37,657 nucleotides of DNA from Bacteroidota bacterium. GTDB taxonomy: Bacteria; Bacteroidota; Rhodothermia; Rhodothermales; JAHQVL01. A program made the translations under genes and the position numbers. Position 1 is the first letter of the stretch. Each line of letters opens with the position of its first letter. A model generated the notes under the pieces. It did not search any database and was not told the origin of the DNA. It saw nothing but the letters and a program-made list of their open reading frames with translations. Where the stretch lies: NCBI GenBank assembly GCA_039111535.1, contig JBCCIM010000039.1:1-37657 (forward strand), in the 5' to 3' direction. Shown piece by piece: positions 18,347 to 24,520 of the stretch.

Positions 18347-18680
18347 AGACCTCCCCGTATTCGTACACTGGATGGGGTTTCTGGACTGGCTGCTCGATGC
18401 CACGGAGAAATTCCCCAAACACGTGCGTTTTACAATATCAACGCGCATCGAGAACCTGGCGCTCGACATCGTGGAAAACCTGGTCGAGGCGCGCTACGCG
18501 AGAGAGAAAAGCGCCATCCTGCAGCGTGCCAACCTGCGTCTGGAGAAGATCCGCGTACTCCTGCGGATCAGCCACGACCGCCAATACCTGTCCCGCAAAG
18601 GATACCTTCACGCCATGAAAGCGGTCAAAGAAACGGGTCGCATGCTGGGCGGGTGGATAAAGCAACAGGAAACACGATGA
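18318..18680 (+). CDS. avd: Avd-like DGR accessory protein (four-helix bundle)
   Basis: The product has 120 residues and is almost wholly helical and basic. Segments such as FVHWMGFLDWLLDATEKFP, FTISTRIENLALDIVENLVE and LRLEKIRVLLRISHDRQYLS match the Avd / S23-type four-helix-bundle family. Avd forms a pentameric ring, binds the reverse transcriptase and the template RNA, and is required for mutagenic retrohoming in studied DGRs. I start at the ATG at 18318, inside the end of the HRDC gene; an alternative ATG is at 18339. Its stop codon overlaps the RT start as ATGA, so the two are translationally coupled. Confidence 0.88.
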   Translation: MKKPATAMDEDLPVFVHWMGFLDWLLDATEKFPKHVRFTISTRIENLALDIVENLVEARYAREKSAILQRANLRLEKIRVLLRISHDRQYLSRKGYLHAMKAVKETGRMLGGWIKQQETR

Positions 18681-19690
18681 AACGGCTGGGCTTTCTGTTC
18701 GAAGATATCGTATCGCTGGAAAACCTGTTGCTCGCAGCGAAAAAGGCATTTCGTGGCAAGAAGGACCGGACGCGTGTGTCGGCGTTCTACTTCCACCTGG
18801 AAAACGAACTTATGGATCTGCACGAAGAACTCACTTCTGGCACCTACCATCCTTTGCCTTACCGGATGTTCATCATCCACGAGCCCAAGCGCCGGCAGAT
18901 CTGCGCCGCCGATTTCAGGGACCGCGTCGTGCACCACGCTATTTGTAACGTACTCGATCCGATGTTCGAGCGGTGCATGATCCACGACACGTACGCCTGC
19001 CGGCCTAACAAAGGCACGCACGCGGCCACAGCACAGGCACAAAAGTTTGCACGTCGATTCAACTACTATTTGAAGTGCGACATCGTCAAGTATTTCCACA
19101 GCATCGACCACGATGTTCTCAAAACGATGCTCGCCTCAAAAATTAAGGACGCCCGGCTTTTGCGGTTGCTCCACACGATCATCGATCACCCGCTGCCCGG
19201 CGGTAGAGCCGGCAAGGGGCTACCCATCGGCAACCTGACCAGCCAGTACTTCGCCAACTTCTACATGGGCCGGCTGGATCACTTTCTCAAAGATCGCCTC
19301 GGCGTAAAAGGATATATCCGCTACATGGACGATTTTCTGTTATTCGCCGATGACAAGTCTGCGTTACGCGATCATCTTTCGTCAATCTGGAGCTTTCTCA
19401 GCGAAAGATTACGCCTCGAACTCAAAGAGAAGGCAGTGATTGTGGCGCCCGTTTCACAAGGCATCCCGTTTTTGGGCTTCCGCGTCTTTCCGGGTCTTAT
19501 CCGGCTGGAGGCCAGGAAGTGGACGCGCTTTCGCCGCAAGGTCCGAGACCTGGAAAGCGATTTTCTTGAAGGCTACATAGAAAAGGAAGAACTATCCAGC
19601 CGCGTATCGTGCATGATCGGCCACGTGTTGCACGCCGATACGATGGAGGCACGAAAGGCCTTCTTTGCCGGATCATTGCATCTCAGCTGA
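18677..19690 (+). CDS. Diversity-generating retroelement reverse transcriptase
   Basis: An RNA-dependent DNA polymerase of 337 residues, the usual size for DGR RTs, without a maturase or endonuclease domain. Residues 184-190 are IGNLTSQ, the DGR-type replacement of the QGxxxSP motif of retroviral and group II intron RTs. Y216-M217-D218-D219 is the catalytic box ([11 protein letters not shown]). [12 protein letters not shown] and [16 protein letters not shown] give earlier motifs, and the thumb begins after [11 protein letters not shown]. Start: the ATG at 18677 overlaps the avd-like stop; an upstream in-frame ATG at 18653 lies inside that gene. The enzyme copies the TR RNA with errors opposite adenine, and the cDNA replaces the VRs. 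The TR starts 31 bases past the stop codon. Confidence 0.97.
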   Translation: MKRLGFLFEDIVSLENLLLAAKKAFRGKKDRTRVSAFYFHLENELMDLHEELTSGTYHPLPYRMFIIHEPKRRQICAADFRDRVVHHAICNVLDPMFERCMIHDTYACRPNKGTHAATAQAQKFARRFNYYLKCDIVKYFHSIDHDVLKTMLASKIKDARLLRLLHTIIDHPLPGGRAGKGLPIGNLTSQYFANFYMGRLDHFLKDRLGVKGYIRYMDDFLLFADDKSALRDHLSSIWSFLSERLRLELKEKAVIVAPVSQGIPFLGFRVFPGLIRLEARKWTRFRRKVRDLESDFLEGYIEKEELSSRVSCMIGHVLHADTMEARKAFFAGSLHLS

Positions 19691-19721
19691 GGTTTCCTCA
19701 AGCAGGGCACTCCCCGAAACA

Positions 19722-19843
19722 GGCTCGAACCGGGTGATTCGCGGCGGTAGCTGGAACAACAACGCCAGGAACGCTCGCTCGGCGAATCGCAATAACTGGA
19801 GGCCTGACAACCGCAATAACAACGTCGGTTTTCGTGTATTGAG
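19722..19843 (+). repeat. Template repeat (TR) of the DGR
   Basis: These 122 nt match all three VRs at every non-adenine base. The sequence has 31 adenines, many in AAC or AAT codons when read in the VR frame. The last 20 bases (GTCGGTTTTCGTGTATTGAG) are unchanged in all VRs, including their two adenines, and act as the candidate initiation-of-mutagenic-homing end. Homology stops at GAG: CAC follows in the TR and GAC in the VRs. The TR lies in the same orientation as the RT and the VRs and needs no translation. Confidence 0.97.
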
Positions 19844-19947
19844 CACATGGTATTGCCAGAGGACGCCGTTCACGGGTTGCGTTCGCGTGCACAAGGACCA
19901 TGTCCAGGGGAGCGTCCTGTGCCGGCTCAGGCCAGCCAAATAACAAT
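19844..19947 (+). ncRNA. Structured 3' part of the TR transcript
   Basis: Between TR and terminator, GGACGC (19861-19866) can pair with GCGTCC (19912-19917). Inside is a small GGAC-CAT-GTCC hairpin (19895-19905). Studied DGRs need a structured RNA next to the TR to prime cDNA synthesis and bind Avd-RT, so this is the likely equivalent placed on the 3' side. The full template RNA would extend from somewhere upstream of 19722 to about 20000. Confidence 0.5.
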
Positions 19948-19999
19948 AGCCCGTCGCGTTTGGTAGGCCGCTTGCTCGAAGAAGGCGACGGGCTTTTTT
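19948..19999 (+). terminator. Terminator of the RT-TR transcript
   Basis: AGCCCGTCGC (19948-19957) pairs exactly with GCGACGGGCT (19985-19994), followed by a T run. The loop is long (27 nt). It separates the retro-operon from target 2. Confidence 0.8.
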
Positions 20000-20061
20000 G
20001 TCAGGTATCGCAGCTTATTACCTTTCTCCGATCAAAAAGCCGCTTGTTCTTTTTTGGTTCA

Positions 20062-20081
20062 ATGTCTAACATCCTACTTGT
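20062..20081 (+). promoter_or_regulatory. Conserved upstream motif of the TIR target genes (copy 1)
   Basis: AATGTCTAACATC followed by CTTGT lies about 30 bases before the target 2 start. A nearly identical sequence precedes target 3 at 21753-21771, at the same distance. It may be a promoter or operator element, or simply residue of gene duplication. Confidence 0.35.
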
Positions 20082-20110
20082 GACGCAGAATTACCACCAT
20101 ATCTTTTAAG

Positions 20111-21601
20111 ATGGCCGACATCTTCATTTCATACAAGCGTGAAGACCGGGTATGGGCAGAGGCGCTATCCAGGGGTTTGGAGCGTCAAGGTTGGACGACG
20201 TGGTGGGATACGCGTCTGGCTGCGGGTGAAAGCTTCGACAAGGTGATCGAGACGCAACTGGATGCGGCGAAATGCGTGATTGTACTCTGGTCGAAGGAGT
20301 CTGTAGAAAGCAAATGGGTGATTGCTGAGGCGGCAGAAGGCCTGGAGCGCGAGATCATCGTGCCGGTATTCATAGAGGAAGCGCGTCCCCCACTGGTATT
20401 CCGAAGAATTCATACGGCACGTTTGATAGGCTGGAAGAAAAGCGCAGAGGAAGCGATTTTCGTGCGTCTGATAGCAGATGTGAGCCGTATTTTGGGACCG
20501 TCGCCAAAGGAGCAAGAAGCTGAGAAAGCACGCGAGGCGGAAAAACGGCAGACGCGTGAGCGCGTGAAATCCGAGAAGGCTGAACAGGTGCGAAAGCAAA
20601 CGCTCGAAGAAGCAAGCCGTAAACAGGAAACGGAACGTGAGGCTAAACGTCTGCCTCCGGAACAAGGTGAGCGAAAAAAGGAAAGCAAGCCCGTCACGAA
20701 GCCTCCTACCAGATTTGTTCAGGAGCCAGTCAGGACTGGTAAACAGTCCGGGACTGAAGCGAGGCCGGTCATGCCGAACCATCAACCATTGCCGCGTGCT
20801 GCCTTGTGGGCTGGCGGTGTTCTAGGGCTTGTCCTCATCCTCTATTTCGTTCAGCAGGGGTTTAAGCCTGCCCCGGCCACGCTTCCGACCGATTCGGGGC
20901 AATCAGGTGACAATGAAATAACGCGGCAGGGCATCGAGTTTGTTCTGATTGAAGAAGGATCGTTTCAGATGGGGTCGGATAGTGGAGATTCAGACGAAAA
21001 GCCAATCCATGAAGTACGCATTAGCAGCCCGTTCTATCTGGGGAAATATGAAGTAACGCAAGCCCAGTGGTATGCGGTAATGGGTAACAATGAAAGCGGA
21101 TTCAGAGGTACAGACCGTCCAGTCGAACGTGTATCCTGGAACGATGTGCAGGATTTTATCCAGCAGTTGAACGACCGGGAGAACTGCGACAACTGTTACC
21201 GACTGCCCACGGAGGCAGAATGGGAGTACGCGGCCCGGGCTGGCACGACTACGGCCTATTCATTCGGCGATAATGACGCAGAGCTGGGCAATTATGCGTG
21301 GTATACAGGAAACAGCAATGGAGAGACGCACCCGGTAGGCAAGAAGCAACCGAATCGGTGGGGATTATATGATATGCATGGAAACGTATGGGAGTGGGTT
21401 CATGACTGGTATGATTCTGAATACTATAACCGAAGTCCCTCAGTCGATCCGGTAAATGAAGAATCAGGCTCGTACCGGGTGATTCGCGGCGGTAGCTGGT
21501 TCAACGGCGCCGGGTACGCTCGCTCGGCGCTTCGCGGTCACTGGAGGCCTGTCTACCGCCTTTACGACGTCGGTTTTCGTGTATTGAGGACTATCCCTTG
21601 A
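20111..21601 (+). CDS. DGR target 2: TIR - TM - FGE/C-type-lectin variable protein
   Basis: The product has 496 residues. Residues ~1-130 are a TIR domain (DIFISYKREDRVWAEAL; TTWWDTRLAAGESF), with E73 in SKWVIAEAAEGLE at the expected catalytic glutamate of NAD-cleaving TIRs. Residues ~135-205 are highly charged and probably coiled coil. A hydrophobic helix lies at ~230-250 (AALWAGGVLGLVLILYFV). Residues ~275-496 are an FGE-sulfatase/C-type lectin domain (EEGSFQMGS, VSWNDVQDF, LPTEAEWEYAARAG, GLYDMHGNVWEW). The VR codes for residues ~453-493. If the TIR is cytoplasmic, the diversified lectin head faces the periplasm, recalling a Toll-like receptor with the domain order reversed. That topology is an inference. 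The gene has its own short upstream region after the TR terminator. Confidence 0.92.
   Translation: MADIFISYKREDRVWAEALSRGLERQGWTTWWDTRLAAGESFDKVIETQLDAAKCVIVLWSKESVESKWVIAEAAEGLEREIIVPVFIEEARPPLVFRRIHTARLIGWKKSAEEAIFVRLIADVSRILGPSPKEQEAEKAREAEKRQTRERVKSEKAEQVRKQTLEEASRKQETEREAKRLPPEQGERKKESKPVTKPPTRFVQEPVRTGKQSGTEARPVMPNHQPLPRAALWAGGVLGLVLILYFVQQGFKPAPATLPTDSGQSGDNEITRQGIEFVLIEEGSFQMGSDSGDSDEKPIHEVRISSPFYLGKYEVTQAQWYAVMGNNESGFRGTDRPVERVSWNDVQDFIQQLNDRENCDNCYRLPTEAEWEYAARAGTTTAYSFGDNDAELGNYAWYTGNSNGETHPVGKKQPNRWGLYDMHGNVWEWVHDWYDSEYYNRSPSVDPVNEESGSYRVIRGGSWFNGAGYARSALRGHWRPVYRLYDVGFRVLRTIP
21467..21588 (+). repeat. Variable repeat VR2 of the DGR
   Basis: These 122 nt align without gaps to the TR, with 18 of 31 adenine positions changed and no change at the other 91. 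They encode the C-terminal variable segment of target 2, from the [11 protein letters not shown] segment to VGFRVL. Confidence 0.97.
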
Positions 21602-21716
21602 CCCTATTACCCTTTGTCTCTTAGCAGGCAAACCCTGCAGGCACGAAGAAGCCGAAGCGAAGCCGGCGCCGAGTAGGCGAAAGGGTGCGGGTGGGACCAA
21701 ACCGCCCGTAGGGCGG
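21589..21716 (+). promoter_or_regulatory. VR2 3' flanking block with two hairpins
   Basis: Hairpin 1 (21624-21638) pairs GCAGG with CCTGC around a 5-nt loop, starting 36 bases past the VR. Hairpin 2 (21702-21716) pairs CCGCCC with GGGCGG around GTA and is followed closely by a short T run, so here it may also terminate transcription. The first ~60 bases are nearly identical to the VR3 flank. Confidence 0.7.
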
Positions 21717-21752
21717 CGGGTCTTTTTATGAAATTTTGCTCCTTCGTAATGA

Positions 21753-21771
21753 AATGCCTAACATCTCTTGT
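21753..21771 (+). promoter_or_regulatory. Conserved upstream motif of the TIR target genes (copy 2)
   Basis: AATGCCTAACATC followed by CTTGT matches the motif before target 2 and lies at the same distance, about 30 bases, from the target 3 start. Confidence 0.35.
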
Positions 21772-21800
21772 TTTTAGCATAGGGCGTAACTTCATCTCAA

Positions 21801-22931
21801 ATGGCTGATATCTTCATCTCCTACCAGCGCGAGGACAGAAAAGTAGCAGAAGCGCTCGCTAGTTCCCTTGAACTACTCGGGTATACTACGTGGTGGGATA
21901 CGCGTCTTGGCGCAGGAGAAAGCTTCAGTGAAGTGATCGAAGAGAATTTACATGCGGCAAAGTGTGTAGTTGTGCTGTGGTCGCGTGCGTCTGTAAAAAG
22001 CCGCTGGGTGAGGGATGAAGCGACAGAAGGACTGGAAAGAGGCATCTTAGCGCCGGTAAAGATCGAAGAAGTAAAGCCTCCGATGGGTTTTCGAAGCATC
22101 CATACAGCTAGCCTGATTGGATGGGGGCATGGCGCGCAAGAAACTGCGTTTGTCGAACTGACCGCGGACATAAAACGGTTTGTAAAGCCATCGGTAGTGG
22201 AGAGCAAAGTTTCGCGAACAAAAGCAAAGAAAGAAGCTGTCCCAGCTCCCGCTTTTACCAATAGTATTGGGATGGAGTTCGTGCGGATTGAGCCGGGCAC
22301 GTTCATGATGGGCTCAAATGAATACGATAGTGAGAAACCTGTTCATCAGGTTACGATATCGAAAGGATTCTATCTTGGAAAGTATCCCATAACGCAGGAA
22401 GAATGGCAGGCTGTGATGGGAGAAAACCCGAGCAACTTCAAAGGGAAGAGACACCCCGTCGAATCTATTTCCTGGACAGATGCGCAGGAATTTATCAAAC
22501 GCCTCAACGAGCGGGAGAGTTGTCATGGATGCCACCGGTTGCCGACGGAAGCAGAATGGGAATACGCCTGTCGTGCAGGAACTACGACAGCGTACCGTTT
22601 TGGAGATAGAGAAGAGCAGTTAGGAGCTTATGCATGGTATTGGGAGAATTCGGGAAAGAAAACGCACCCGGTCGGTCAGAAACAACCCAATCCGTGGGGC
22701 CTCTACGACATGCACGGCAACGTATGGGAGTGGGTAGAGGATTGGTATGGACCTTATTCCAGCGGAGCGCAGACCGATCCTAAAGGTCTGAACTCGGGCT
22801 CGGGCCGGGTGGTTCGCGGCGGTGGCTGGTACGACGACGCCGGGAACGCTCGCTCGGCGTTTCGCGATTACTGGTGGCCTGACGCCCGCAATCTCTACGT
22901 CGGTTTTCGTGTATTGAGGACTATCCCTTGA
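21801..22931 (+). CDS. DGR target 3: soluble TIR - FGE/C-type-lectin variable protein
   Basis: The product has 376 residues. The TIR domain (~1-130) is closely related to that of target 2, with E73 at the same residue number (SRWVRDEATEGLE). A short Lys/Ala linker (~131-148) leads straight into the FGE-sulfatase/C-type lectin domain (~150-376; PGTFMMGSNEYDSEK, ISWTDAQEF, LPTEAEWEYACRAG, GLYDMHGNVWEW). No transmembrane or signal segment is present, so the protein is probably cytoplasmic, unlike targets 1 and 2. The VR codes for residues ~333-373. It likely arose by duplication of a TIR target with gain or loss of the membrane linker. The function is inferred as an intracellular ligand sensor whose TIR domain acts on NAD-type nucleotides. 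Confidence 0.92.
   Translation: MADIFISYQREDRKVAEALASSLELLGYTTWWDTRLGAGESFSEVIEENLHAAKCVVVLWSRASVKSRWVRDEATEGLERGILAPVKIEEVKPPMGFRSIHTASLIGWGHGAQETAFVELTADIKRFVKPSVVESKVSRTKAKKEAVPAPAFTNSIGMEFVRIEPGTFMMGSNEYDSEKPVHQVTISKGFYLGKYPITQEEWQAVMGENPSNFKGKRHPVESISWTDAQEFIKRLNERESCHGCHRLPTEAEWEYACRAGTTTAYRFGDREEQLGAYAWYWENSGKKTHPVGQKQPNPWGLYDMHGNVWEWVEDWYGPYSSGAQTDPKGLNSGSGRVVRGGGWYDDAGNARSAFRDYWWPDARNLYVGFRVLRTIP
22797..22918 (+). repeat. Variable repeat VR3 of the DGR
   Basis: These 122 nt align without gaps to the TR, with 18 of 31 adenine positions changed and no change at the other 91. The pattern differs from VR1 and VR2 (for example ATT to GTT and AGG to TGG), so it records separate retrohoming events. 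Confidence 0.97.
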
Positions 22932-23047
22932 CCCTATTACCCTTTGTCTCTTAGCAGGCAAACCCTGCAGGCGCGAGGCAAGCCGAAGCGAAGCCGGCGC
23001 TAAGCAGCCGAAAGGGTGTGCGGGGATTCAGACCGCCCGGAGGGCGG
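22919..23047 (+). promoter_or_regulatory. VR3 3' flanking block with two hairpins
   Basis: Hairpin 1 (22954-22968) pairs GCAGG with CCTGC around a 5-nt loop, 36 bases past the VR. Hairpin 2 (23033-23047) pairs CCGCCC with GGGCGG around GGA instead of GTA. The second half has drifted more than in the VR1 and VR2 flanks. Confidence 0.7.
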
Positions 23048-23172
23048 ACACGTTTAAATTCACTATCGTTCGAAGACAAAAAAGCAGTGTTAGCCCAATT
23101 GTTAGCGCACCCTGCGTAACTAAGCACAACCAGACGTAAATACACGAGACTTCACCTATCCTGTAAAACCCA

Positions 23173-23239
23173 CAAAAACAACCACTTCCCAAACACGACG
23201 TAACCCCACCTAGTATCAGGTTACTCCTACCCGGGAAGC
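23173..23239 (+). repeat. Right 67-bp direct repeat ending in a tRNA-Asn 3' end (candidate att site)
   Basis: This is the partner of 14158-14224, aligned without gaps. Its last 14 bases (23226-23239) match the tRNA-Asn 3' end at 13 of 14 positions. It marks the likely distal boundary of the DGR island. Confidence 0.78.
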
Positions 23240-23254
23240 ATTTAAATTTTACAG

Positions 23255-23297
23255 AAAAGGCGTAGCTCATTGCACTGCAACAGGCTACGCCTTTTTT
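23255..23297 (+). terminator. Terminator following the right tRNA-Asn remnant
   Basis: AAAAGGCGTAGC pairs with GCTACGCCTTTT, followed by further Ts. It again lies just after a tRNA-Asn 3' fragment. Confidence 0.8.
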
Positions 23298-23674
23298 ATT
23301 TGCAGAAAATCCAAAAAAAATTTAGAACCGGACGAGATCAAAATAAGCGGTTCACACCGACACTTCTCAGCAAAACGTCTCGCCATAACCACGCATTGCG
23401 CCAGATAAATCGTTATTGGTCATCTACCTCGCAAAATGGTCCTTTAACTGCACGACACACCCACCCTCATCCCCCATCAAAAGCATTGTTTTTCTACTGC
23501 TAAAGTAATACACTATTAACAAGCCAGATCCCTATTGCAAGCACCTTCTCCCTTGCCAGCCTCTTCTATTTCTGATCCGGCGCGCTCCCCGTAGCCTCTC
23601 TTTTCCTCCCTCTCCCCCATGATGTTCATTTGGCCCGGCTGTATCTGGCACGGGCCCTAAACACAACTATCCTT
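23298..23674. other. Intergenic region, nothing coding recognised
   Basis: This stretch lies between the right island edge and the fasciclin lipoprotein gene. Short frames here (such as 23270-23503) resemble no family. It presumably carries the fasciclin gene promoter. Confidence 0.5.
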
Positions 23675-24265
23675 ATGTTAAAAAATATTTCTTTGTTTGC
23701 TTTAATTATGGTAATTGCGGTTGGCTGCGCGGATCCGATCAGCGTAACGGAGTCTGAAGCACCTGCTGTACAATCAGAACGTGGAAGGTTCATGCCGCCT
23801 GATGGCGCGCGTTTCCCTGATCAGACCATCGCAGCCTTTGTGGTTGACCAGGTCGATCAAACGGGTGAGTTTTCTGTGTTACTCGAAGCGGTAAGCCGCG
23901 CCGGCCTCGTAGATGCACTAACAACCAACAAGCCGCTAACGGTATTTGCACCAACAAACGATGCATTTATAAAGTTACTCGGTGACCTGGGTGTTGGTAG
24001 TCTTGATGAACTCATTGACGTTATCGGAATCGATGGTTTGACCGATGTGCTACTGTATCACATCGTTTCTGGCCGCGCTACAGCTGAGGTTGTGCTTGGC
24101 TCCAGTTCCTTGACAACCCTTCAAGGTGGATCACTTGTGCCTGGTCTCGGTGACGGTGGCGCATTTTTGACTGATGAAAACGGACGGACCTCAAACATTC
24201 TGGCGGTTAATTTCCTGCCTCGGAATGGTGTTGTTCATGTTATCGACACAGTAGTCCTGCCGTAA
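23675..24265 (+). CDS. Fasciclin (FAS1) domain lipoprotein
   Basis: The product has 196 residues. A lipoprotein signal (MLKNISLFALIMVIAVGC) places the mature N-terminal Cys at about residue 18, so it is membrane-anchored outside the cytoplasm. Residues ~60-196 form one FAS1 domain with both conserved boxes: LTVFAPTNDAFIKL near the start and NGVVHVIDTVVLP at the end. FAS1 domains usually act in adhesion. I chose the ATG at 23675 because it begins the lipoprotein signal; the upstream ATG at 23630 would add an unlikely leader. A strong terminator follows, so the gene is monocistronic. Confidence 0.9.
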   Translation: MLKNISLFALIMVIAVGCADPISVTESEAPAVQSERGRFMPPDGARFPDQTIAAFVVDQVDQTGEFSVLLEAVSRAGLVDALTTNKPLTVFAPTNDAFIKLLGDLGVGSLDELIDVIGIDGLTDVLLYHIVSGRATAEVVLGSSSLTTLQGGSLVPGLGDGGAFLTDENGRTSNILAVNFLPRNGVVHVIDTVVLP

Positions 24266-24343
24266 GGTAACCTATGCTTCAGGCGTGGCGGGCTTTGGAA
24301 GAGGCTTACTGCAATAAAACCTGAAACATGCTGTTAAACAGCG

Positions 24344-24373
24344 CCGGTGAATCCTCGATTCACCGGTTTTTTT
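24344..24373 (+). terminator. Terminator of the fasciclin gene
   Basis: CCGGTGAATC pairs exactly with GATTCACCGG around a 3-nt loop, followed by seven Ts. Confidence 0.92.
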
Positions 24374-24520
24374 GTACCCCTAACTGCGATCCTGACGCAC
24401 TTCCATAAAACCTGCGCTCCTCGAGTTCATGCTTTGTAACTATAGCACGCTCGGATCTGTATAGAAACTATACACAACTTATCGTAACGGATCGTCCTCC
24501 TCTTTACAGAACTTGAGGCC

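Larger units (their letters stand above)
14225..23239 (+). mobile_element. Putative tRNA-Asn-associated genomic island carrying the DGR
   Basis: The block between the two tRNA-Asn 3'-end repeats contains the whole DGR, its three targets and one decayed gene. The repeats and the position downstream of tRNA-Asn suggest insertion by site-specific recombination. No integrase or other mobility gene is visible, so the element is either decayed or was moved by an enzyme encoded elsewhere. The boundaries are inferred from the repeats alone. Confidence 0.45.

Noticed and set aside
18677-19690. Reverse transcriptase as part of a retron or group II intron
   Set aside because: There is no maturase or endonuclease domain and no intron-type RNA ends. 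The IGNLTSQ motif, the Avd partner and the TR/VR pairs identify a DGR.
19665-19943. Open frame across the template repeat, as a separate lectin-tail gene
   Set aside because: The frame is open because the TR is collinear with coding VRs. It starts inside the RT gene, lacks the rest of the lectin fold and ends in unrelated sequence. The adenine-only pattern shows it is the template.
14225-23239. Prophage or integrative element with its own mobility genes
   Set aside because: No integrase, transposase, phage structural or conjugation gene is visible between the repeats. Only the tRNA-end repeats support mobility.
14158-23239. Direct repeats as part of a CRISPR array
   Set aside because: Only two distant imperfect copies exist, with no regular spacers and no cas genes.
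23270-23503. Short forward frame after the right island boundary
   Set aside because: It begins inside the terminator loop, resembles no family and has a composition unlike coding sequence.
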